Shown here one piece after another: positions 34,927-43,254 of a stretch of DNA of 44,738 nucleotides. Where the stretch lies: positions 1-44,738 of the forward strand of contig NCBV01000021.1 in assembly GCA_002279355.1 (NCBI GenBank), in the 5' to 3' direction. Position 1 is the stretch's first letter. Every line of letters starts with the position of its first letter. Source of the stretch: Acidiphilium sp. 37-60-79. Its GTDB lineage: Bacteria > Pseudomonadota > Alphaproteobacteria > Acetobacterales > Acetobacteraceae. The notes below the pieces were generated by a model. The model saw only the letters and a list, made by a program, of their open reading frames with translations. It was not told the origin of the DNA and ran no database searches. A program made the translations under genes and the position numbers.

Positions 34927-36183
34927 ATGCTGACGGATGTCGCCATTAAGAACCTGAAATCACAAGAAAAACCATACAAGGTCACCGACCGGGACGGCAT
35001 GTATTTGCATGTCGCTCCGAGTGGAGTGCTGACTTTCAGGCTGGATTACCGTCTCAACGGTCGCCGCGAGACGGTGTCGTTCGGAAGGTATGGACCAGGC
35101 CATCTGTCACTCGCACGAGCCCGGGAAATGTGCATCGACGCGAAGCGCGCGGTCCGCGAGGGGCAGTCGCCCGCGATCGAGAAGCAACGCGCCAAGCGGC
35201 GGCTGAAAGAAGCCAAGAGCTTCGGCGAATTCGGTGAGAAGTGGCTGACGGCAGGACCCATGGCCGACAGCACGCGCGCGATGCGCCGTTCAATCTTCGA
35301 ACGCGAATTACTGCCTGTATGGCGCGGTCGCTTGTTGACAGAAATCACCCCCGACGATCTCCGGGCGCATTGCGGCAAAATCGTGGACCGGGGTGCGCCG
35401 GCTACGGCCATCCACGTCCGCGACATCCTCAAGCAGATTTACGGCTTCGCGATCCTGCATGGCGAGAAGGTGTCGAACCCTGCTGACGAGGTCGGGCCGG
35501 CCTCGATCGCGACCTTCGTCCCGAAAGATCGCTCACTGTCGCCTACCGAGATTCGTGTAATGCTTAAGCAACTCGATCATGTTGCTACGCTGCCAACGAT
35601 CCGTCTCGGCCTTCGCTTGTTTCTTCTGACCATGGTTCGCAAGAGCGAGCTTCAGGACGCCACATGGGATGAGGTCGATTTCGAGAACGCGGTCTGGACG
35701 ATTCCGAAAGAACGGATGAAGCGGTCGAAGGCGCACAATGTCTATCTATCGTGCCAGGTCCTCGACATTTTCATCGCGCTGAAGACGTGCGCGGGGAACT
35801 CACGGTATGTCCTGCCGTCGCGCTATGACGCTGATGCTCCGATGTCTCGCGCGACATTCAACCGAGTGACCTACTCCGTAGTTGACCAAGCCAAGAAGGA
35901 GGGGCTACCGCTCGAACCGTTCACGGTCCACGATCTACGCCGGACCGGATCGACATTGCTGAATGAACTCGGCTTCAACAGCGACTGGATTGAAAAATGC
36001 CTCGCGCACGAGGATGGGCGGTCGTCGCGCGCCGTCTACAATAAGGCGGAGTACGAGATCCAGCGGCGGCACATGATGCAGGAATGGTCGGATGTCGTCG
36101 AAGCCTGGGTCTCGGGTCGCAAGCGAGCTGCTGTACTTATGCCCCCTCCGATGCCGGTCTTGGAGCCCGATCCGGCTCTCTGA
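34927..36183 (+). CDS. P4-type site-specific tyrosine integrase
   Basis: 418 residues from ATG 34927 with AAGGAGG upstream; a GTG at 34894 is in frame but falls on a repeat box. Domains: N-terminal arm-binding DUF4102 (LTDVAIKNLKSQEKPYKVTD), SAM-like core-binding (about 95-185), catalytic part with R238 (MVRKSEL), H335 and R338 (HDLRRTGS), H361 (LAHED) and Y371 (AVYNKAEY). Catalyses integration at guaA, by location. Its 3' end overlaps the convergent AlpA-like gene by 47 bp. Confidence 0.95.
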   Translation: MLTDVAIKNLKSQEKPYKVTDRDGMYLHVAPSGVLTFRLDYRLNGRRETVSFGRYGPGHLSLARAREMCIDAKRAVREGQSPAIEKQRAKRRLKEAKSFGEFGEKWLTAGPMADSTRAMRRSIFERELLPVWRGRLLTEITPDDLRAHCGKIVDRGAPATAIHVRDILKQIYGFAILHGEKVSNPADEVGPASIATFVPKDRSLSPTEIRVMLKQLDHVATLPTIRLGLRLFLLTMVRKSELQDATWDEVDFENAVWTIPKERMKRSKAHNVYLSCQVLDIFIALKTCAGNSRYVLPSRYDADAPMSRATFNRVTYSVVDQAKKEGLPLEPFTVHDLRRTGSTLLNELGFNSDWIEKCLAHEDGRSSRAVYNKAEYEIQRRHMMQEWSDVVEAWVSGRKRAAVLMPPPMPVLEPDPAL

Positions 36184-36433
36184 CCGGACGGGTGCGGCGT
36201 TGATTGACGTCGGGGCCAGGTGCAAGGAGAATTGGTTTTGAGCGACGGGCGGCGAGCCATGCCTGAACTTCGCCCAGGTCCCAAACCACGCATCGGGGGG
36301 TCAAAGCGAAGCGTCGCGGAAATTCTCCTCGCTGCTCCATTTCGTAGATCGTGCTGTCGGCCAGCGGCACTATCTCGCGAAGCTGTTGCCGCCGGATGGT
36401 TTTCGTAATCGCGGCATCTCGTTCTCCAGGCAT
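36137..36433 (-). CDS. AlpA-family excisionase/regulator
   Basis: 98 residues. Winged-helix (MerR-like) AlpA/phage regulatory domain: RRQQLREIVPLADSTIYEMEQRGEFPRR, then WDLGEVQAWLAAR. AlpA proteins activate P4-type integrase genes or act as directionality factors. GAGGAG precedes the ATG at 36433. It converges on and overlaps the integrase tail; the last ~30 residues are Arg/Pro-rich, beyond the domain. Confidence 0.85.
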   Translation of the reverse strand: MPGERDAAITKTIRRQQLREIVPLADSTIYEMEQRGEFPRRFALTPRCVVWDLGEVQAWLAARRSKPILLAPGPDVNQRRTRPVREPDRAPRPASEGA

Positions 36434-36652
36434 CTCGATCTCCTCGGGCGTTGATGTTCCAATAGAAATCGATAGCTTCTGGTAATTGGAAGGCCCTTCA
36501 GCACGGCGTAGGGCTAGGGCGGGCCATCGGATATAAATAGGACGTATCGCCTAGGGGGCAGAGCTCGCGCGGCGACAGGTGGCGTTGACGGCTCGCGCGG
36601 CTGGGGCGAGTACCTTCGGTCTAAGTCGTCAACTTGGCCCGCCAATAAATGT
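36434..36652. other. Intergenic region between alpA-like gene and higBA
   Basis: No gene seen. It holds the leftward start signals of the AlpA-like gene and an 11-bp direct repeat GCTCGCGCGGC at 36563-36573 and 36591-36601, of unknown role. Confidence 0.4.
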
Positions 36653-36672
36653 ATAGCGTCACTTGACGCTAT
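36653..36672 (+). promoter_or_regulatory. higBA operator/promoter
   Basis: Perfect palindrome ATAGCGTCA (36653-36661)-CT-TGACGCTAT (36664-36672), 24 bp before the higB ATG. Its right arm includes TTGACG, a candidate -35. Such palindromes over the promoter are the usual HigA/HigBA autorepression site. Confidence 0.75.
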
Positions 36673-36696
36673 GCGGGCGTTTCGTTAGCTTCAGGC

Positions 36697-36987
36697 ATGA
36701 GGATTAAAAACGTGGTCCACGAGGGGCTGCGCCGGTTCATCGCGGATGATGACGCAGCCGGTCTCCAGGCTGCCGCCGTAACGAAGGTGCGGCGAATTCT
36801 ATCCTTCCTACAAGATATGGAGAGGGAAGATGAGATCGGGACTGTGCCGCATTGGAAAGCGCATCCGCGCGCTAGGGGCCGTTTGGCAAGCCGGAGCGTC
36901 GCTGTCACGGAGCACTGTCGGCTCACGTTTCAGATCGATCAGACCAACGCCGAGATCATTGATCTCGATTGCGGCGATTGCCGATAG
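36697..36987 (+). CDS. higB: HigB-like RelE/ParE-superfamily toxin
   Basis: 96 residues. Matches the HigB plasmid-maintenance-killer pattern: IKNVVHEGLRRFIADDDAAG, a central helix KVRRILSFLQDM, HWKAHPRARGRLASRSVAV and CRLTFQIDQTNAEIIDLD. HigB cuts mRNA on the ribosome. Toxin-first order, antitoxin 9 bp downstream. Confidence 0.88.
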   Translation: MRIKNVVHEGLRRFIADDDAAGLQAAAVTKVRRILSFLQDMEREDEIGTVPHWKAHPRARGRLASRSVAVTEHCRLTFQIDQTNAEIIDLDCGDCR

Positions 36988-36996
36988 GAGGCGGCG

Positions 36997-37329
36997 ATGA
37001 TGGCGATGGAAGGTATGAGGATGCGGAATCCTGCCCACCCAGGGGGATTTGTGAAGAGTGAAGTCATCGAAGCCCTGGGGCTTTCGGTGACCAACGCGGC
37101 TCAGGCGCTTGGCGTCACACGGGCAGCGTTGTCGGCCGTGCTAAACGAACGTGCGCATCTTTCACCGGAAATGGCGCTGCGGCTCGAAAAGGCGTTCGGG
37201 GTGTCGATGGATACGCTGATGCGAATGCAGAACAGCTATGACATCGCCCGGACCCGAGAGCGAGAGGCGGAGATCAGGGTTACCCCCTTCAAGGGCAAGC
37301 CGTTCGATCCACAACCGGGGCTCAATTGA
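36997..37329 (+). CDS. higA: HigA-like antitoxin
   Basis: 110 residues. HTH_XRE antitoxin of the HigA family: NPAHPGGFVKSEVIEALGLS, SVTNAAQALGVTRAALSAVLNER, MALRLEKAFGVSMDTLMRMQ. Neutralises HigB and represses the pair through the upstream palindrome. AGGAGG precedes the ATG. The pair likely stabilises the island. Confidence 0.9.
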   Translation: MMAMEGMRMRNPAHPGGFVKSEVIEALGLSVTNAAQALGVTRAALSAVLNERAHLSPEMALRLEKAFGVSMDTLMRMQNSYDIARTREREAEIRVTPFKGKPFDPQPGLN

Positions 37330-37369
37330 GGTTATCGGGTAGAATTTTTAGGGATGGGACGACGAACGA

Positions 37370-40120
37370 ATGAACGCTGTAGAGATCGAAGAAGCAATAT
37401 CGGCGCTGGCGGAGCGCCCCTTCGACTCTGACGAGTTCCCCTACGCATTCCTCGAAGCCTTCGGGAACAAGGAAACGACGCTCAAGCGCTTGCGCAAAGG
37501 CGAGTCCAACAAGTCCGATCTGGGCGGCGTGCTTCAGACGAACAACATCCACATCGCCGTTTGCAAGCCTGGCGAAGTTACTCGTACGCTCGCGGCGTTG
37601 AAGGCCAGCCCGGCGACCGCGCGGGCGAAGGCGCGCTTTGTGCTCGCCACGGATGGCGATCTGTTCGAGGCTGAAGACCTCACGACCGACGACGCGCCGG
37701 TCTCCTGCACCTATGCCGATTTCCCGAACCACTTCGGCTTCTTCCTGCCGTTGGCCGGCATCACGACGGTCCGGCAGGTGCGGGAAAGTTCATTCGACAT
37801 CCGGGCGACCAGCCGGTTGAACCGGCTGTATGTCGAGCTGCTGAAGGATAATCCCGAATGGGGCACCGTACAGCGCCGGCATGACATGAACCACTTCATG
37901 GCACGCCTGATCTTCTGCTTTTTTGCCGAGGATACAGAGATTTTCAACGGAGGCGGCGCGTTCACCTCTACCATTGAGACAATGAGCACAAGGGATTCGT
38001 CCAACACCCATGAGGTGATTCGCGAACTGTTCCGTGCCATGAACACTAAGACAACGGAACGGGTGAGAGCTGACACTCCGCGCTGGGCCGATGGCTTTCC
38101 CTATGTGAATGGCGGGCTGTTCTCTGGCAGCGCGGATGTCCCGCGGTTCAGCCGCATCGCGCGCTCGTATTTGCTACATATCGGCGGTCTGGATTGGAGG
38201 AAGATCAACCCGGACATTTTTGGATCGATGATCCAGGCGGTGGCAGATGACGACGAGCGCGGCGCGCTCGGTATGCATTATACAAGCGTGCCGAACATCC
38301 TGAAGGTGCTGAACCCGCTATTCCTCCAAGACCTGTGGCAGCAGCTTATGGAAGCCGAAGATAATACGCGCATGTTACTCAACCTGCGTAAGCGGATGGC
38401 GAAAATTCGGGTGTTCGATCCGGCCTGCGGCTCGGGCAACTTCCTTGTTATCGCCTACAAGGAAATGCGAGCGATCGAGGCGGAGATTAATCGCCGCCGC
38501 GACGAAGCACACCGGAGCACGGAAATTCCGTTGACAAACTTTCGTGGGATCGAGCTGCGCGACTTTCCGGCCGAGATCGCACGCCTAGCGCTCATCATCG
38601 CCGAATATCAGTGTGACGTGCTTTATCGGGGCCAGAAAGAGGCGCTCCATGATTTCCTGCCGCTAGATGCGCAGAACTGGATTACCTGTGGTAATGCTCT
38701 GCGACTCGATTGGCTTAGCATATGCCCACCGACCGGAACCGGCGTAAAGCATTATGCGGATGATCTGTTTCACACACCGCTCAACCAGGCACAGATCGAC
38801 TTTGAGAACGAAGGTGGTGAAACATATATTTGTGGGAACCCCCCATATTTGGGCCAGGCTTGGCAAAATGCCGACCAAAAATCAGATCTTGCCGCAATTT
38901 TGGACAAATATAGAAGTAAATCAGCCGCAATCGATTACGTTTGCGCATGGCTTATAAAGGCGGCTGAGTACAATCAGAAAACGTCAGCAGCATATGCTTT
39001 TGTGACCACGAATTCCTTGTGGCAAGGGCAGCAAGTATCCGTACTATGGCCAATTCTGAGAGAATTAGAAGCCGAGATTGTGTTTGCCGAGCCGTCATTC
39101 AAATGGCGGAACTTGGCCAACTACAACGCAGGCGTTATCGTTTCCATTGTGGGGCTTGAGCACCGAACGAAACGTAGAAGGGTTTTATTCGAGGAAGCGG
39201 AGGTGGGGTCGGTCGGCGTTAGGGAAGTAACAAGCATAAATGCATATCTTGTCCAAGGACCTGATGTAGTTATAGAGGCACAATCTGCTCCGATCAATGG
39301 TTTATCACCGATGTTATACGGCAACCAGCCACGAGATGGCGGACATCTCTGCCTTGACTGGACCGAAGTGCAGAAGTGCAAAGAAACGTTTTCAAAGGAG
39401 GCTCACTGGTTCAAACGATATATTGGTTCCGCTGAAATGATACGCGGGCAGATGCGCGGCTGTATCTGGATTCCCGATAATGAGGCAAAGGAAGCAATTA
39501 AACATCCCTTTGTCGGTCCCAGACTAGCACTTGTAGCGAAAATGCGTGCAGAAAGTCGGGCACCATCCACTCAAGCTTTTTCATCTCGCCCACACCGTTT
39601 TGTTCAAATACAAGGTGTAGCAAAAAATTATACAATAGCGGTCTCTAAAGTATCCTCCGAGCGGAGAAAATATTTGCCTGCTGACATATTCGACAGCGAG
39701 ACAATTATTAGTGATCTTTTATTTGGGATATACGATGCTCCACTTTGGAATTTCGCTATCATCTCTTCGTTGATGCATACAGTTTGGATTGGCGCTGTAT
39801 GTGGAAAACTCAAAACTGATTATCGATATTCAAACACGCTTGGCTGGAACACCTTTCCAGTTCCAAAGCTCACAGAGAAAAATAAGGTCGATTTGACGCG
39901 TTGCGCTGAGGATATCCTCCTTTCACGCGAATCATATTTTCCATCTACAATCGCGGACTTGTATGATCCAGATAGCATGCCCGATGACTTGCGCGCGATG
40001 CACTTGAGAAATGACGAAGTGTTGGAGCGTATTTATATTGGTAGGTGCTTCCGAAATGACACAGAGCGGCTCGAAAAGCTTTTCGAATTATTCTCAAAGA
40101 CACGTTGCGCAAGGTTGTAA
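37370..40120 (+). CDS. Class I SAM-dependent DNA methyltransferase (MmeI/YeeA-like, no nuclease domain)
   Basis: 916 residues. An N-terminal helical region without an evident PD-(D/E)XK motif leads to a gamma-class N6-adenine methylase: motif I VFDPACGSGNFL (about 347-358), GIELRDFPAEIARLALI, motif IV NPPY (490-493). The C-terminal ~400 residues should hold target recognition. Base composition drops sharply from about 38.85 kb, right at NPPY: the 60-base row starting 38521 is about 57% GC, while 38881 is about 38% and 39601 about 35%. Probably marks self DNA for the following nucleases. First gene of the four-gene block; a 2-bp gap to the PLD gene. Confidence 0.9.
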   Translation: MNAVEIEEAISALAERPFDSDEFPYAFLEAFGNKETTLKRLRKGESNKSDLGGVLQTNNIHIAVCKPGEVTRTLAALKASPATARAKARFVLATDGDLFEAEDLTTDDAPVSCTYADFPNHFGFFLPLAGITTVRQVRESSFDIRATSRLNRLYVELLKDNPEWGTVQRRHDMNHFMARLIFCFFAEDTEIFNGGGAFTSTIETMSTRDSSNTHEVIRELFRAMNTKTTERVRADTPRWADGFPYVNGGLFSGSADVPRFSRIARSYLLHIGGLDWRKINPDIFGSMIQAVADDDERGALGMHYTSVPNILKVLNPLFLQDLWQQLMEAEDNTRMLLNLRKRMAKIRVFDPACGSGNFLVIAYKEMRAIEAEINRRRDEAHRSTEIPLTNFRGIELRDFPAEIARLALIIAEYQCDVLYRGQKEALHDFLPLDAQNWITCGNALRLDWLSICPPTGTGVKHYADDLFHTPLNQAQIDFENEGGETYICGNPPYLGQAWQNADQKSDLAAILDKYRSKSAAIDYVCAWLIKAAEYNQKTSAAYAFVTTNSLWQGQQVSVLWPILRELEAEIVFAEPSFKWRNLANYNAGVIVSIVGLEHRTKRRRVLFEEAEVGSVGVREVTSINAYLVQGPDVVIEAQSAPINGLSPMLYGNQPRDGGHLCLDWTEVQKCKETFSKEAHWFKRYIGSAEMIRGQMRGCIWIPDNEAKEAIKHPFVGPRLALVAKMRAESRAPSTQAFSSRPHRFVQIQGVAKNYTIAVSKVSSERRKYLPADIFDSETIISDLLFGIYDAPLWNFAIISSLMHTVWIGAVCGKLKTDYRYSNTLGWNTFPVPKLTEKNKVDLTRCAEDILLSRESYFPSTIADLYDPDSMPDDLRAMHLRNDEVLERIYIGRCFRNDTERLEKLFELFSKTRCARL

Positions 40121-41280
40121 ATATGAAGGTATCCTCGTTTATACACTCAGATAGCGCCCATCCTACGACCTTGACTGAAATAAAGCGTATGCATGACCGT
40201 GTTTCGCCCACGGATTTTTTCGGCGTTTATGCATATGCAACGTCGTCGGGAGTTGCTTCGTTTGAATTAGAATTCGGTCAGAGTTTCTGGTTGGACGCAC
40301 CATCAAGGTGGCTCTTCGGACTGGACTACGGGAGAACGCAACCACAGGCGCTCAGGAGGATTATTCAAAAGCCAAACACAGAAGTCAAGATTGTAGATGG
40401 AGCTTGGATAGTTGAGCAAGAAGGCTTTCTTCCGCGCCGCGACTTCCATGCGAAATTAGCTCTTCTTCGCAATCCGCAGGAAGTGCGATTCGGGATGGTC
40501 GTCGGCTCTGGGAACTTTTCCTCAAACGGACTAAAGAAGAGTCTTGAAGGAGGAGCAGTGATTTATGTAGACAATAAGGTTGACTACAATAAATGCTTGT
40601 CAAAAAGCTTCGCTATTGCAAAGGGGCTCTGGAAAAACGCGACGCCGGCCGAAGAAGTCTTGAGTGCATATGAAGAGCGCTGGACCAATTCCTTCTCGCG
40701 AGGTGTAGCAATCGCGGAAGATGGCATTTTTGGTCCTAGACAAATATTCTGGATCGAAGCAGGTTATGTAACGAAGAATAGGGGAGAATTCTCTCCAGGC
40801 AATCAAATTGATTTGCCTCGTGGCATGTCACGATTTTTTGGCTTCAATCCAGACAGAAATCTACCGTTGAATTCGATAATAGGAGCAGTGACCTTCCTTA
40901 CACCCGTCGGCGGCCCGATAACCAGAAATTTAAGACTTGGAAATAACCAAATGGAAAAGATTACTCTTCCTATACCTGAAACCCATGGATTCGACATTTA
41001 TGATGGCAAGGTTCTTGTATTTCAAACGCATGAAGATGGCTTCAAAACGAGGGCATTAGAGGGCGATGACTTTGAGTCTGCCTTTGGAGATAGATTAAAG
41101 GATGTCCGTGTCATGGGTAGTGGACGACGATACGGATATATTGAGTGAAGAAGACCTCTTGTCGCGTCTTGAGTTGTGATGAAATTGAGAGATCCTCCTA
41201 TGAATAATGTCAAATCCGTACCTTCGGTATCTGTTCGATATTCGCAACGTGGAAGTTCGACTAAGGCTAATGAATTCGGT
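38840..41280. other. AT-rich exchange cassette (methyltransferase C-half, PLD nuclease, helicase N-tip)
   Basis: Composition is low throughout (for example the 60-base row starting 40561 is about 32% GC by hand count) between GC-richer flanks (row 41281 is about 62%). The left edge coincides with methyltransferase motif IV and the right edge with the start of the conserved helicase domain. Boundaries are approximate, read by eye. Confidence 0.7.
40123..41148 (+). CDS. Phospholipase D-like (NgoFVII/HKD-type) nuclease
   Basis: 341 residues from ATG 40123, 2 bp after the methyltransferase stop (a TTG at 40105 lies inside it). RRDFHAKLALL (H109, K111) followed by GMVVGSGNFSSNGL (128-137) is a single HKD half-site as in NgoFVII/BfiI-type restriction nucleases that work as dimers; the canonical Asp of HxKx4D is not in register. 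The C-terminal half is unrecognised and may bind DNA. AT-rich throughout. Predicted cleavage subunit of the system. Confidence 0.75.
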   Translation: MKVSSFIHSDSAHPTTLTEIKRMHDRVSPTDFFGVYAYATSSGVASFELEFGQSFWLDAPSRWLFGLDYGRTQPQALRRIIQKPNTEVKIVDGAWIVEQEGFLPRRDFHAKLALLRNPQEVRFGMVVGSGNFSSNGLKKSLEGGAVIYVDNKVDYNKCLSKSFAIAKGLWKNATPAEEVLSAYEERWTNSFSRGVAIAEDGIFGPRQIFWIEAGYVTKNRGEFSPGNQIDLPRGMSRFFGFNPDRNLPLNSIIGAVTFLTPVGGPITRNLRLGNNQMEKITLPIPETHGFDIYDGKVLVFQTHEDGFKTRALEGDDFESAFGDRLKDVRVMGSGRRYGYIE

Positions 41281-43254
41281 ATGCGGCCGATGCAGGAGCG
41301 CGCCTTCGAGAAGCGCGGCGAGCAATATCTGCTGATCAAGTCGCCGCCGGCTTCGGGCAAGAGCCGCGCACTAATGTTTATCGCCCTGGACAAGCTCAGC
41401 AATCAGGGGATCAAGCAGGCCATTATCGTCGTGCCGGAAAAATCCATCGGCGCCAGCTTCCATGATGAGGATTTGAGTAAGCATGGTTTCTGGGCGGACT
41501 GGCATGTGGAGCCGAAATGGAATCTGTGCGACGCGCCTGGTAATGACAATGGCGGCAAGGTCAAATCGCTTGGCGCGTTCCTGGAGAGCGATGACAAGAT
41601 GCTGGTCTGCACCCACGCCACATTCCGCTTTGCCGTAGAGAAATTTGGGGTTTCGGCTTTTGATGACCGGCTGATCGCGGTGGATGAGTTCCACCATGTC
41701 TCAGCAAATCCTGATAACAAGCTCGGCATTCATCTGGGTGATTTTATTAGCCGCGACCGCGTGCATATCGTCGCGATGACCGGGTCCTATTTCCGTGGTG
41801 ACGCTGAGGCGGTCCTGGCGCCGCAAGACGAAGGCAGGTTCCAGAGCGTAACGTACACCTATTATGAGCAGCTCAACGGCTATCAGTATTTGAAGCAGCT
41901 CGACATCGGCTATTTCTTTTACTCGGGCGCCTATGCCGACGACATTCTGAAGGTGCTGAACGCGAACGAAAAGACGATCATCCACATTCCGAACGTCAAT
42001 GCGCGCGAGAGCACGAAGGACAAGATTAAGGAAGTGGAGCATATCATCGAGACGCTGGGGGATTGGCAAGGGACCGATCCGGCCACCGGCTTCCAGCTTG
42101 TTAAGGCTGCGGATGGCCGGATTTTGCGCATTGCCGATTTGGTCGATGATGACCCCGCCAAGCGGGATCGTGTTTCCGCGGCGCTGAAAGATTCGAGGCA
42201 GAAGAACAATCGCGATTATGTGGACATCATTATCGCGCTCGGCATGGCGAAAGAAGGGTTTGACTGGATTTGGTGCGAACACGCGCTGACGGTCGGCTAC
42301 CGGTCCAGCTTGACCGAGATCGTTCAAATCATCGGCCGCGCGACCCGCGATGCGCCGGGCAAGACCCGCGCCCGTTTCTCGAACCTGATCGCTGAACCGG
42401 CTGCCGCCGATGACATCGTGACAGAGGCGGTCAACGACACCCTTAAGGCCATCGCGGCGAGCCTGCTGATGGAGCAGGTGCTGGCACCGCGGTTTGAATT
42501 TAAGCCCAAGAACCCGCAGAACGGGCCAACGCCCGGTTTTGACTATGGCGAGGGCGGATACGACCCGAATAAATGCAATGTCGGTTTCAGCGAGGAATCC
42601 GGCAAGTTCCAGATTGAGATAAAAGGCTTGGCGACGCCCAAGAGCGAGGAGGCGACTCGCATCTGCCAGGAAGATTTGAACGAAGTGATCGCGGCCTTTG
42701 TGCAGGACAAGACGACGATCGAGCGTGGCCTGTTCGACGAAGAGCTGGTGCCCGAGGAACTGACCCAGGTGCGCATGGGTAAGATTATCAAGGACAAGTT
42801 CCCACAGCTCGACGCCGAGGATCAGGAAGCTGTTCGCCAGCACGCCGTCGCAGCCCTTAACCTGACCCAGAAGGCGAAGGAAGTGGCGTCCGGCAGTTCG
42901 CTTGGCGAGGAGAGCGCCAATACGGCGTTTGTCGATGGCGTCCGCAAGTTCGCGATGGACGTGCGGGAGCTGGACATCGATCTGATCGACCGGGTCAATC
43001 CGTTCGGCGAAGCCTATGCCATTCTCGCCAAGACGATGAGCGAGGAGAGTCTGAAGCAGGTTGCTGCGGCAATTGCCGCCAAGCGCACCAGCCTGACGCC
43101 GGACGAGGCGAAGGTGATCGCCAAACGCGCTGTTGAGTTCAAGCGGGAGCGCGGGCGTCTGCCGTCGATCAGTTCGGCCGACGCCTGGGAAAAGCACTTG
43201 GCTGAAGGCGCTGCCGCATTCGTCCGCTTCAAGGATGAGGGCCGCTATGAGTGA
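41179..43254 (+). CDS. SF2 DEAD/DEAH-type helicase
   Basis: 691 residues from ATG 41179 (a GTG just before or an ATG at 41200 are alternatives; no strong ribosome site). Motifs: MRPMQERAF (Q-motif-like), Walker A SPPASGKSR (about 55-63), DEFH box in AVDEFHHVS (about 168), motif III MTGSYF, motif V GMAKEGFDW and motif VI QIIGRATRD (about 383-391). The C-terminal ~250 residues are helical and unrecognised. ATP-driven DNA translocation or unwinding is expected. Its tail overlaps the GIY-YIG gene by 8 bp. Confidence 0.9.
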   Translation: MKLRDPPMNNVKSVPSVSVRYSQRGSSTKANEFGMRPMQERAFEKRGEQYLLIKSPPASGKSRALMFIALDKLSNQGIKQAIIVVPEKSIGASFHDEDLSKHGFWADWHVEPKWNLCDAPGNDNGGKVKSLGAFLESDDKMLVCTHATFRFAVEKFGVSAFDDRLIAVDEFHHVSANPDNKLGIHLGDFISRDRVHIVAMTGSYFRGDAEAVLAPQDEGRFQSVTYTYYEQLNGYQYLKQLDIGYFFYSGAYADDILKVLNANEKTIIHIPNVNARESTKDKIKEVEHIIETLGDWQGTDPATGFQLVKAADGRILRIADLVDDDPAKRDRVSAALKDSRQKNNRDYVDIIIALGMAKEGFDWIWCEHALTVGYRSSLTEIVQIIGRATRDAPGKTRARFSNLIAEPAAADDIVTEAVNDTLKAIAASLLMEQVLAPRFEFKPKNPQNGPTPGFDYGEGGYDPNKCNVGFSEESGKFQIEIKGLATPKSEEATRICQEDLNEVIAAFVQDKTTIERGLFDEELVPEELTQVRMGKIIKDKFPQLDAEDQEAVRQHAVAALNLTQKAKEVASGSSLGEESANTAFVDGVRKFAMDVRELDIDLIDRVNPFGEAYAILAKTMSEESLKQVAAAIAAKRTSLTPDEAKVIAKRAVEFKRERGRLPSISSADAWEKHLAEGAAAFVRFKDEGRYE

